64,000 nucleotides of DNA, from contig NZ_FNEI01000002.1 in assembly GCF_900099975.1 (NCBI RefSeq), positions 124,001 to 188,000 of the forward strand, in the 5' to 3' direction. The DNA is from Arthrobacter cupressi (lineage in GTDB: Bacteria > Actinomycetota > Actinomycetes > Actinomycetales > Micrococcaceae). This document shows positions 1 to 8,809 of the stretch, piece by piece. The notes under the pieces were generated by a model. That model had not been told where the DNA came from, did no database searches, and saw nothing but the letters and a program-made list of their open reading frames with translations. Positions within the stretch are counted from its first letter, which is position 1. The number at the start of each line of letters is the position of its first letter. A program made the translations under genes and the position numbers.

Positions 1-1809
1 CAGGTTCGGATTGATTCGGGAATCGACGCAGGCGACAAAGAGCGTGTCCGGGGCCTGCTGTTCCGCCAGGTCCTGCACCAGGGGCTGGACCTTGTCCGCG
101 TACCGCCGGTGGTACTTGTCGATCCCCAGAAGGATGGAGCGCAGCGGCGGCTGCCCGTCGTCGGACGTCCTGCCCGGCAGGACGGCGGGCGTCACGTCGT
201 CGTGCCAGGAATTCCTGGGCGGAAGCGGGAATTCGCGCGGGTCCTGGCGCTGCGGTGTGCGGTCCGCGGCGTCCCGGAGTGCGGTGGAGCCGTGCTCCTC
301 GAGGGCGACGAAGGCCCCCGACGCCCGGTGCTGCTCCTGCCATGCGAGCAGGGCTTCCCGGAAGGCGTGGTCGAGGTAGTCGGCGTTGACTTCCACGACC
401 GCGTTCTGCCCTTCCGGCACGGAATGGAGGACGCGGTTGAGCCGGGGGAGTGCGAGGAAGCTGCAGGATCCGGCGATTGTGATGCGCCAGGGGAGGGTCC
501 CGGCCGGCGGCCGGTGGGCGTGGATCTGGGGCCGGAGCACCCGCCAAAGCACGCAAAGCGCGGCGAGGGCGAGCCCGATGATGACCCCGTCGAGGAGGTT
601 GAGGAATACGACGCAGCCCAGGGTGACTACGTAGACCAGGAGGTCCCCGGTGTGGTGGCTGGTCCTGATGTCGGCCACCTTGATGAGCTTGGCCCCGATC
701 ACCAGGAGCAGCCCGGCGAGGACGGAGAGCGGGATGAGCTGGATCAGGCCGGCGAACAGCACCGAAAACACCAGGACCCAGATTCCGTGCAGGACGGCGG
801 AGGCCCGGCTTGCCGCGCCCGCCTCCACGTTGGTGGCGCTGCGGACGATCACGCCGGTCACCGGGAGCCCGCCGAGCATGCCGGAGACCACGTTCGCCGA
901 GCCCTGCCCGATGAGTTCGCGGTTGAAGTTGGTCCGCGGACCCGAGTGCATCTTGTCGACCGCGACTGCGGAGAGCAGGGACTCGATGCTCGCGATCAGC
1001 GCCACGGTGACTACGGCCATGGCGGCCGCGCTCCACTTGCCGTCCGGCAGGGCGGGGAGGGCGACGGCGTCGAACAGTGAACCGCTGAAGCTGATCCGCT
1101 CGACGGCCGGCGCAACCGCCACGGACAACGCGGTGATGAGGACGACGGCGGCGAGCGGCCCGGGAACCTTCCGGACGGCGGCGGGCAGGAACTTCCAGCC
1201 GAGCAGAACGGCGACGACGGCGAGCCCCAGCAGGGCCGAGTGCAGTTCGAGGTTGGTGATCGCCACGGGCAGGGCAGTGAGGTTTTCGACGGCGGACCCG
1301 GCAGCACGGCCGCCGAAGAGCACGTGTAGCTGCTGCAGGATGATCGTGATGCCGATGCCGGCCAGCATGGCCTTCACCACCACGGGGGACACGGCAAGTG
1401 CCGCGCGTCCCACCCGGCTGACACCCAGCAGGAACTGCACGACGCCGGCCGCGGCGGTGATCGCGCACGTTACCTGCCAGCCGAATTCCGCCACGAGCCC
1501 GGCGACGACGACGGTGAGCCCGGCCGCGGGGCCGCTCACCTGCAGCACGGAGCCGCCCAGGCTGCCGGCCACGATGCCGCCGACCGCTGCGGCGATCAGC
1601 CCCGCCATGACGGGGGCACCCGAGGCGGCGGCGATCCCCAGGGACAGGGGAAGGGCCACCAGGAAAACGACCAGGGATGCAGGAAAATCGGCACCCAGGG
1701 AACTCAGCCAGGAGGGCCTGCGCCCCCGGCCCCCGGCGGTGCCGGGTTTCTGCTGCGGCGGGCTGTGGGCGTCGTTGGCGACGGCGGCGGTCTCTGATGA
1801 ATGTGGCAT
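1..1809 (-). CDS. SulP-family anion transporter fused to beta-carbonic anhydrase (3' end cut by window)
   Basis: An open frame runs from ATG at 1809 off the left edge (603 codons seen, no stop). Residues about 30-420 form a polytopic SulP core (ADFPASLVVFLVALPLSLGI near the start, later GLPVTGVIVRSATNVEAGA). A short STAS-like stretch follows (AVVEVNADYLDHAFREALLA). The last visible residues are GIDKYHRRYADKV, then LFVACVDSRINP, the CxDSR zinc/active-site motif that opens a beta-carbonic anhydrase. SulP-STAS-carbonic anhydrase fusions are known and are thought to couple bicarbonate or anion uptake to CO2 hydration at the membrane. Start chosen by the AAGGAAAAC Shine-Dalgarno just upstream. The anhydrase domain is incomplete here, so its activity cannot be judged. 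The transported ion (bicarbonate or sulfate) is inference. Confidence 0.85.
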   Translation of the reverse strand, partial: MPHSSETAAVANDAHSPPQQKPGTAGGRGRRPSWLSSLGADFPASLVVFLVALPLSLGIAAASGAPVMAGLIAAAVGGIVAGSLGGSVLQVSGPAAGLTVVVAGLVAEFGWQVTCAITAAAGVVQFLLGVSRVGRAALAVSPVVVKAMLAGIGITIILQQLHVLFGGRAAGSAVENLTALPVAITNLELHSALLGLAVVAVLLGWKFLPAAVRKVPGPLAAVVLITALSVAVAPAVERISFSGSLFDAVALPALPDGKWSAAAMAVVTVALIASIESLLSAVAVDKMHSGPRTNFNRELIGQGSANVVSGMLGGLPVTGVIVRSATNVEAGAASRASAVLHGIWVLVFSVLFAGLIQLIPLSVLAGLLLVIGAKLIKVADIRTSHHTGDLLVYVVTLGCVVFLNLLDGVIIGLALAALCVLWRVLRPQIHAHRPPAGTLPWRITIAGSCSFLALPRLNRVLHSVPEGQNAVVEVNADYLDHAFREALLAWQEQHRASGAFVALEEHGSTALRDAADRTPQRQDPREFPLPPRNSWHDDVTPAVLPGRTSDDGQPPLRSILLGIDKYHRRYADKVQPLVQDLAEQQAPDTLFVACVDSRINPNL

Positions 1810-1877
1810 GGTTTTCCTTGGTTCGGGAATAGTTGCCCATTAACTCAAGGAAATTTACGGCGTTAGTAACAACATTC

Positions 1878-1893
1878 TGTGACGCTTATAACA
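1878..1893. promoter_or_regulatory. weak CRP/GlxR-like site upstream of sulP fusion
   Basis: TGTGA-N6-TAACA, one mismatch from the CRP/GlxR consensus TGTGA-N6-TCACA, lying 69 bp before the transporter start in an AT-rich 180-bp gap. One mismatch and a single occurrence make it tentative. Confidence 0.3.
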
Positions 1894-1940
1894 AAATCTG
1901 TAAATAACTGACTTCGCACAATGAAAAAGAGGAACTTTCA

Positions 1941-1983
1941 GCCGGGCGGCTGCGTTGGTGAGGTTGCGCGTGCGCCGCCCGGC
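1941..1983 (-). terminator. intrinsic terminator of phoD
   Basis: GCCGGGCGGC (1941-1950) pairs with GCCGCCCGGC (1974-1983) around a 23-nt loop. On the minus strand the stem is followed by TGAAAGTTCCTCTTTTTC, a loosely T-rich tail. It sits directly after the phoD stop. Confidence 0.55.
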
Positions 1984-1989
1984 CGGAAG

Positions 1990-3573
1990 TCAGGCGCGGG
2001 CTTGCAGCCCCGGCACCGTGTCCACGATGTCGAAGGAGGCCCTGGTCCGCACCTCGGATCCAGCAGTGCTGACGTAGTCCAGCACGCGGAAGTCGGCCCG
2101 CATGGAGTCCTTCGTGATCTTCGTGTTCACGTAGCCGCGCTGGTCGTTGTAGAACTTCAGGTGCTGATTCCAGGCCATCGTGACGTCCGTGGCGGTGGCG
2201 CTTCCGTTGCCGCCGGAAGTGATGGAACTGCAGACCAGTTCCGAACCCACCACGGGGGAGTCCGGGTTCTTGTAGTCCACCTTCAGGTCGCCGGCCCAGT
2301 GCCGGTGCACGTCGCCGGTGAGGACGACGGCGTTGCGCACCCCGGCGTCCACCCAGCCCTGGGTGATGCGGCGGCGGGAGGCGGCGTAGCCGTCCCAGCC
2401 GTCCATCGAAACGTCGTCGACGTCCAGTGCCTGGGCGCGATCACGCTCGGCGAAGAACACCTGCTGGCCGAGCACGTCCCAGCGGGCCTCGGAGGCCTTG
2501 AAGCCGTCCAGGAGCCACTTTTCCTGTTCAGCGCCGGTGATGCTGCGGTTCTCGTCGAAGCGTTCCATGATGTTCTTCTTCCAGCCGTCGCCGGCCAGCT
2601 GGTCGTCGCGGTATTGCCGGGTGTCCATCATGTGGAAGTTGGCCAGGCGGCCCCACTGGACGCGGCGGTAGATGGTCATGTCCGCGCCAGAGGGCAGTGC
2701 GGACGGCCGCAGGGGCATGTTCTCGTAGTAGGCCTGGAAGGCGGCCGCCCGGCGCTGGCGGAAATGCGCGGCCGTGTCGTTCAGCTGGGCCGGGTCCTGG
2801 TTTTCCGGGATCTCGTCAGCCCAGTTGTTGTCCACCTCGTGGTCATCCCAGACCACCAGCCACGGCGCGATCGCGTGCGCGGCCTGGAGGTCGGCGTCGG
2901 CCTTGTACTGGGCGTGGCGCTGGCGGTAATTCTCCAAGGTGACCGTTTCCGGGCCGTCGTGGTCGCGGACGTTGCCGCCGCCCACCACATAGGAATCCTT
3001 CTTGTATTCGTACTGGTAGTCGCCCAGGTGCAGCACCAGGTCCGGCTGGTCCTCGGCCATGCTCTTGTAGGCGGTGAAGAATCCGTGCTCGTACTGGGCA
3101 CAGCTGGCGAAGGCCATGGCCAGGGCCGCGGGCATCTCGTGCGGTGCCGGGCTGGTGAGGGTGCGGCCCACCGGGCTGATGTAGCGGCCCGAGCGGAAAC
3201 GGTAGAAGTACTCGCGGCCGGGCTGCAGACCGCGTAATTCCACGTGCACCGAGTGCGCAGAGCCGATCGAAGCGATGGCCACGCCGCGCTTGACCACGCG
3301 TGCCATCCGCTCGTCCTCGGCGACTTCCCATTCCACCGGGACATCGCGGGACGGCATGCCGCCCAGGCCGTCGTCGGCCAGCGGATCAACGGCCAGGCGG
3401 GTCCAGATGACGAAGCCGTCCGGCCACGGCTCGCCCGAGGCGATGCCCAGGCTGAACGGGTCCGTACGGAGCCCTGCCAAGGACGGGACGGCGGCGTTGC
3501 TGACTCCGGGAACTGCGACGACAAGGCCGGCGCCAAGGCCGGCGGTGAGCAGGGACCTGCGTGAAATAGTCAT
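1990..3573 (-). CDS. phoD: Tat-exported alkaline phosphatase D
   Basis: A 527-residue PhoD-family metallophosphoesterase that releases phosphate from phosphodiesters or monoesters outside the membrane. The N-terminus MTISRRSLLTAGLGAGLVV is a twin-arginine signal. The PhoD_N domain follows (GIASGEPWPDGFVIWTRLA), then the catalytic domain with FASCAQYEHG, LHLGDYQYEY, WDDHEVDNNW and LTGDVHRHW, the expected metal ligands. The frame stays open 26 codons upstream to a GTG, but the ATG at 3573 is chosen because it places the RR motif at residues 5-6. Two GTGACA direct repeats, 12 bp apart, lie just upstream; whether they bind a phosphate regulator is unknown. Monocistronic. Confidence 0.93.
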   Translation of the reverse strand: MTISRRSLLTAGLGAGLVVAVPGVSNAAVPSLAGLRTDPFSLGIASGEPWPDGFVIWTRLAVDPLADDGLGGMPSRDVPVEWEVAEDERMARVVKRGVAIASIGSAHSVHVELRGLQPGREYFYRFRSGRYISPVGRTLTSPAPHEMPAALAMAFASCAQYEHGFFTAYKSMAEDQPDLVLHLGDYQYEYKKDSYVVGGGNVRDHDGPETVTLENYRQRHAQYKADADLQAAHAIAPWLVVWDDHEVDNNWADEIPENQDPAQLNDTAAHFRQRRAAAFQAYYENMPLRPSALPSGADMTIYRRVQWGRLANFHMMDTRQYRDDQLAGDGWKKNIMERFDENRSITGAEQEKWLLDGFKASEARWDVLGQQVFFAERDRAQALDVDDVSMDGWDGYAASRRRITQGWVDAGVRNAVVLTGDVHRHWAGDLKVDYKNPDSPVVGSELVCSSITSGGNGSATATDVTMAWNQHLKFYNDQRGYVNTKITKDSMRADFRVLDYVSTAGSEVRTRASFDIVDTVPGLQARA

Positions 3574-3653
3574 GCTTGTCACGCTAGGTGTCACGTTTTG
3601 AAAGGGTTTGAAGGCCTTGTGAATACAAGCTGAACTGTCGCTGTTGCGCACAA

Positions 3654-3691
3654 AGGACCGGCGCCCCTTTGGGTAGGGGGACGCCGGTCCT
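3654..3691 (-). terminator. intrinsic terminator of the MFS-racemase operon
   Basis: AGGACCGGCG pairs with CGCCGGTCCT and an inner CCCC/GGGG extends the stem with one bulged base. Reading on the minus strand the stem is followed by TTTGTG. Confidence 0.7.
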
Positions 3692-3703
3692 GTGAAGGTG
3701 CGC

Positions 3704-4420
3704 CTAGGCCGCCACCGCTCCCAGCCGCTCCAGCAGCAGCGAGCATGCGCTGGGAATCGGCTGGATGATCTCCGCGGAGGTTGTTTCCGCCAGGCGCCGC
3801 GCCGTCTCGCTGAGCGGACCGCCCGCGATGATCACCGCCTCCGCGCCGTCCAGTGTGGTGGAATCCCCGACGGCGGCGGCCAGTTCCCGGTACTGCTGTT
3901 CGGGATCCGCTGCGAGCACCAAGGGTTCGGACGCGGTGAGCCGGACCCCGCTGAAGGCTTCCGACTTCCCGTGCGAGCCAACCAGTGCTGCCAGCGAATC
4001 CGCCAGCAGCGGGGTGCTGGTGGCCATCCCGAAGCGGCGGCCGCCCCGGGATGCCTGGTGGATGGATCCCTGGCCGATGCCGAGCACCGCAATGCCCCGT
4101 TCGCTGAGCTCCAGTTCCAGGGCCTCCCGTCCCGGGTCGCCGATGGCGGAGACGATCACCGCCGCGACAGCACCGCCGTCGGGCCCCGCCAGGTAGTCCA
4201 GCACCGCGGTGCGGACGTGCGCCGCCGAAGCTGCCAGCGACTCCGGGTCGATGATCATCGCCGGGCCGTCGGCCGCGGTGAGCCCGACGACGTCGAGCCG
4301 CTGCGGCGCGAGGGCCTCCCGGGCCAGCTCGGCCATCATGGCGGTGGTGCGGGTGTTGCTGTTCGGGTTGACCAGCAGCACCGTGCCGCGGGCCGCGCTG
4401 GAGGCGGACTCAGTGCCCAT
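3704..4420 (-). CDS. Asp/Glu/hydantoin racemase-fold protein lacking both catalytic cysteines
   Basis: The 238-residue protein has the hydantoin-racemase start LLVNPNSNTRTTAMM and the superfamily layout. Active members use two cysteines, one in ACFGDPG and one in LGCAGM. Here the first motif reads SAIGDPG (Ala at residue 92) and the second IIAGGPLS (Gly at 200), so neither cysteine is present. Two-base racemisation by the known mechanism is therefore unlikely; a lyase, a binding protein or a new chemistry is possible. It is translationally coupled to the upstream MFS transporter (11-bp overlap, GAGGAGG Shine-Dalgarno inside the MFS end), so its ligand is probably the transported compound. Substrate unknown. 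Confidence 0.75.
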   Translation of the reverse strand: MGTESASSAARGTVLLVNPNSNTRTTAMMAELAREALAPQRLDVVGLTAADGPAMIIDPESLAASAAHVRTAVLDYLAGPDGGAVAAVIVSAIGDPGREALELELSERGIAVLGIGQGSIHQASRGGRRFGMATSTPLLADSLAALVGSHGKSEAFSGVRLTASEPLVLAADPEQQYRELAAAVGDSTTLDGAEAVIIAGGPLSETARRLAETTSAEIIQPIPSACSLLLERLGAVAA

Positions 4421-5876
4421 AGATTGCTGCCTCCTCGTCGCCGGATGTCTCGCCGTCCTCTTCCATCGGCTTGCCGAAGGTTTCCGGCGGGAACTGCACG
4501 GCGACGGCGAGCACGATGAACAGGATGGCGAGGGTGGTGAACATGCCGCCCAGGCCCGCGGAGTCGAAGATGGCGCCGGAGATCAGCGGGAACAGGCCGC
4601 CCGAGAGCGAGCCCGCGGCCAGGATGATCGAGGTGCCGAAGCCGCGGGTACGGGTGGGGTAGAGCTCGGGGGCGAAGAGCCAGATGGTGGTGTTCAGGAT
4701 GATCACGGCGAAGTTGAACAGGACGCCGAAGATGATGACCAGGGTGATGTTGCTTGCCAGGAACGCCATGGACAGGCCGGCGGCGCAGCCCAGGATGGCA
4801 GCCCCGGTGAGGACCTTCTTGCGCGCCAACCGGCTGGCGAGGAATGCCGCCGTCGCCGCACCTAGCAGGGAGCCCGACTGCATGATGAGGGTGAACCACA
4901 GGCTGGTCTTCACCTCGAAGCCCTGGGCGACCAGGATGGTGGGCATCAGGGTGAGCATCGAAATCTGGGCCGCATAGGACATGCAGACGGCGATGCACAG
5001 CAGCACGGTGCGCTTGAGCAGCTTGCCGCGCAACGCGTCCTTCCAGTGGCCGGTGGACTTGGCTTCGACGGGGTCCGGGGCGGCGGTGATGAACTGCTCG
5101 GGATCGTGGATGGGGCCGGAGAGCTTGCCGCGGGCAAGGCGCGTGATGACCATGTTGGCTTCGTCGAGCCGGCCCTTGGAAGCGAGGAAGCGCGGCGTCT
5201 CGGGGACGAAGCGGCGGAAGAACATCACCAGCAGGGCCGGAATGAACAGCAGGCCGAACACCCAGCGCCACTTGTCCGGGCCGTCGAAGAGGGTGAAGAC
5301 GAGGATGCCGAAGGCCGGCGCGAGCATGTTGCCCAGGCCCGCTGCCGTGACGTTGATGAGGCCGACGGCGGTGCCGCGGTGCTTTGCCGCGAAGAATTCG
5401 GCCATCATGATGACCGCGACGGCGATCTCGCCGCCCAGGCCGAAGCCGACGATGAAGCGGCCCGCAGCCAGGACGGGGTAGTTGGGTGCGACGGCGCACA
5501 GGAGCGAGCCGCCCGCGAAGATGATGAGGTTGATGACCAGCATTTGGCGGCGGCCATACTTGTCCACGATCAGGCCGGTGGCCAGGCGTCCGAGCGCGGT
5601 GGCCGTGAAGGTCATGGTGTTGAGCAGGCCGATCTCGGCGCCGCCCAGGCCCCACGCTTCACGCAGGACGGGGCCGGTGATGCCGACGGCGTTTTGTTCC
5701 AGGGCGTCGAAGAAGACGCCGAGGAGGATCATGAAGACGATGCTGCGGTGGGCGCCGGTGACGCCGATCCTCTGGTACGCGCCTTCGATTTGCTGCGCCA
5801 GGGAACCTGTGCGGGGGCCGGCGTCCGAGCCGTTGAGTGGCTTGGTGGCGGCTCCCGGGGATGCTTTTCTATCCAC
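4410..5876 (-). CDS. MFS metabolite transporter, 12 TM
   Basis: A 488-residue major facilitator with signature motifs DKYGRRQM between TM2 and TM3 and a second cytoplasmic RLARKKV loop; the N-terminus is hydrophilic. It looks like the sugar/aromatic-acid:H+ symporter type, substrate not assignable. The frame extends upstream to 5954, but GTG at 5876 has AAGGAG six bases before it and is preferred. It forms an operon with the racemase-like gene at 3704. Upstream lie a CRP-like site and a 14-bp perfect palindrome, so expression is probably carbon-regulated and substrate-induced. Confidence 0.85.
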   Translation of the reverse strand: MDRKASPGAATKPLNGSDAGPRTGSLAQQIEGAYQRIGVTGAHRSIVFMILLGVFFDALEQNAVGITGPVLREAWGLGGAEIGLLNTMTFTATALGRLATGLIVDKYGRRQMLVINLIIFAGGSLLCAVAPNYPVLAAGRFIVGFGLGGEIAVAVIMMAEFFAAKHRGTAVGLINVTAAGLGNMLAPAFGILVFTLFDGPDKWRWVFGLLFIPALLVMFFRRFVPETPRFLASKGRLDEANMVITRLARGKLSGPIHDPEQFITAAPDPVEAKSTGHWKDALRGKLLKRTVLLCIAVCMSYAAQISMLTLMPTILVAQGFEVKTSLWFTLIMQSGSLLGAATAAFLASRLARKKVLTGAAILGCAAGLSMAFLASNITLVIIFGVLFNFAVIILNTTIWLFAPELYPTRTRGFGTSIILAAGSLSGGLFPLISGAIFDSAGLGGMFTTLAILFIVLAVAVQFPPETFGKPMEEDGETSGDEEAAIYGH

Positions 5877-5938
5877 GGTGTGCTCCTTACTGAGCTCTGA
5901 AAGGGTTCGTCCGTGCCTCCGGACTTGTTCCATGATGC

Positions 5939-5952
5939 GAAAACTAGTTTTC
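5939..5952. promoter_or_regulatory. palindromic operator candidate GAAAACTAGTTTTC
   Basis: A perfect 14-bp palindrome 63 bp before the MFS start and 12 bp from the neighbouring CRP-like site. The binding factor is unknown; no regulator gene is adjacent. Confidence 0.45.
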
Positions 5953-5964
5953 ACTCTGGGGGTG

Positions 5965-5980
5965 TGTGACTCAGGTTACA
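5965..5980. promoter_or_regulatory. CRP/GlxR-like site upstream of MFS operon
   Basis: TGTGA-CTCAGG-TTACA, one mismatch from TGTGA-N6-TCACA. Same type as sites at 15546, 33198, 36874 and 51662. Confidence 0.5.
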
Positions 5981-6024
5981 TCTTGGGATCCCAAAAGTTC
6001 AATGGTTTGGCGGGAAACAAAATA

Positions 6025-6058
6025 TGACCGCCGGCCCGCATGTGCGGGCCGGCGGTCA
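6025..6058 (-). terminator. intrinsic terminator of the hydrolase gene
   Basis: A perfect 16-bp stem (TGACCGCCGGCCCGCA and its complement) with a two-base loop, followed on the minus strand by TATTTTGTTT. Confidence 0.8.
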
Positions 6059-6081
6059 CAGGGAGATTTCCGCGGAGCAGG

Positions 6082-7023
<942 letters not shown>

Positions 7024-7075
7024 TCAGCAACCAGTCGTAAACTGTCCTTCGAAGCACTCACGGACGGGCGGTTTG

Positions 7076-8809
7076 ATGCTCTGGAAACTCCTTGTTCAGT
7101 ACCTGCGGCCGCATCAACGGCTGCTTATCGCCGTCGTCGTTTTCCAGCTGGCCCAGTCGATCGCCTCGCTCTACCTGCCCACCCTCAACGCCGACATCAT
7201 CGACCACGGCGTGGCCACCGGCGATACCGGCTACATCCTGGGCACGGGCAGCTGGATGCTGCTCATCACCCTGGCCCAGATCGCCTGTTCCATCACCGCC
7301 GTGTACTTCGGGGCCAAGGCTGCCATGTCTCTCGGCCGGGACCTGCGCGATGCGATCTTTGCCCGGGTGGGGGAGTTTTCGGAACAGGAGGTTGCCTACT
7401 TCGGGGCACCCTCGCTCATCACCCGGACCACCAACGACGTCCAGCAGGTCCAGCAACTGGTCCTCATGACGTGCACGCTCCTGGTGGCGGCTCCGATCCT
7501 CAGCATCGGCGGCGTGGTCATGGCGATCAGGCAGGACGCCCAGCTATCCTGGCTCATCGCCGTCGCCGTCCCCGTGCTGCTGATCGCGGTGGGGCTGATC
7601 GTCTCGCGGATGGTGCCGCTGTTCCGCAAGATGCAGACCAGGATCGACACCGTCAACCGCGTGCTGCGCGAACAGCTGGCCGGCATCCGCGTGGTGCGGG
7701 CCTTCGTCCGTGAAGGCATGGAGACCGAACGCTTCGCCGCCGCCAACTCGGACGTCACCGAGTTGGCGCTGCGTGCCGGCCGGCTCATGGCTCTCATGTT
7801 CCCCGTGGTGATCCTCGTCCTGAACATTTCCAGCGTGGCAGTGATCTGGTTCGGCGCCTTCCGGATCGAGGACCGCTCCATGCAGGTGGGCACCCTCATC
7901 GCGTTCCTGAGCTACCTGATGCAGATCCTCATGTCCGTCATGATGGCCACCTTCATGGCGGTGATGATTCCGCGAGCCGCCGTGTCCGCGGACCGGATCG
8001 GGGAAGTCCTGCGGACCGAGTCGAGCGTGCGGCCGCCGCTGGACCCGGTGCTCAGCAGCGCCGGCCGCGGTGAACTGGAGCTCGTCGACGTCGGGTTCGC
8101 CTATCCGGGCGCCGAGCAGCCGGTGCTGGAGGGGATAAGCTTCACAGCCCGTGCCGGGCAGACCACGGCGATCATCGGCAGCACCGGCGCCGGCAAGACC
8201 ACGCTCGTGAACCTGCTGCCCCGGCTATTCGACGCGGGCAGCGGCTCCGTGCGCCTGGACGGCGTCGACGTCCGGGAGCTGCATCCGGACCTCCTGTGGG
8301 GCCACATCGGCCTGGTGCCGCAGAAGCCCTACCTGTTCTCCGGCACCGTCCGCAGCAACCTGCTTTACGGAAAGCCCGACGCCGACGAGGACGAACTGTG
8401 GTCAGCGCTCGCCATCGCCCAGGCGCGCGACTTCGTCCAGGAGATGGACGGCGGCCTGGACGCACCCGTGTCGCAGGGCGGCACCAACCTCTCCGGCGGA
8501 CAGCGCCAGCGGCTGGCGATCGCCCGGGCGCTGGTGAAACAGCCGGGACTCTACATTTTCGACGACTCCTTCTCGTCCCTGGACACCGCCACCGATGCCC
8601 GGCTCCGCCAGGCGCTCAAGCGCAGCACCGCCGGCGCCACCCTCGTGATCGTCGCCCAGCGCGTCTCCAGCATCATCGATGCCGAGCAGATCCTGGTGCT
8701 CGACGACGGCAGGATCGTCGGGCGCGGTACCCACCACTCGCTCCTGGAGACGTCCGAAACGTACCGTGAGATCGTCTCCTCCCAGCTCACGGCGGAGGAG
8801 GCGGCATGA
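7076..8809 (+). CDS. ABC exporter half-transporter with degenerate ATPase site
   Basis: A 578-residue fused membrane/ATPase half-exporter: six-TM domain to about residue 320, then the nucleotide-binding domain with Walker A GSTGAGKT (368-375), Q-loop VPQKPYLFSG and signature LSGGQ. Walker B ends Asp496-Asp497 instead of Asp-Glu, and the switch histidine is Gln528 (VAQRVSS), so the site built on this Walker A/B should hydrolyse ATP poorly. It overlaps the next gene by four bases (ATGA) and surely pairs with it. ATG at 7076 is chosen because the TM domain starts there; the frame stays open upstream but codes nothing recognisable. Substrate unknown, likely drug or lipid. Confidence 0.9.
   Translation: MLWKLLVQYLRPHQRLLIAVVVFQLAQSIASLYLPTLNADIIDHGVATGDTGYILGTGSWMLLITLAQIACSITAVYFGAKAAMSLGRDLRDAIFARVGEFSEQEVAYFGAPSLITRTTNDVQQVQQLVLMTCTLLVAAPILSIGGVVMAIRQDAQLSWLIAVAVPVLLIAVGLIVSRMVPLFRKMQTRIDTVNRVLREQLAGIRVVRAFVREGMETERFAAANSDVTELALRAGRLMALMFPVVILVLNISSVAVIWFGAFRIEDRSMQVGTLIAFLSYLMQILMSVMMATFMAVMIPRAAVSADRIGEVLRTESSVRPPLDPVLSSAGRGELELVDVGFAYPGAEQPVLEGISFTARAGQTTAIIGSTGAGKTTLVNLLPRLFDAGSGSVRLDGVDVRELHPDLLWGHIGLVPQKPYLFSGTVRSNLLYGKPDADEDELWSALAIAQARDFVQEMDGGLDAPVSQGGTNLSGGQRQRLAIARALVKQPGLYIFDDSFSSLDTATDARLRQALKRSTAGATLVIVAQRVSSIIDAEQILVLDDGRIVGRGTHHSLLETSETYREIVSSQLTAEEAA

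Noticed and set aside
3574..3651. Upstream GTG start for phoD
   Set aside because: It would bury the twin-arginine motif 30 residues into the protein and has no Shine-Dalgarno.
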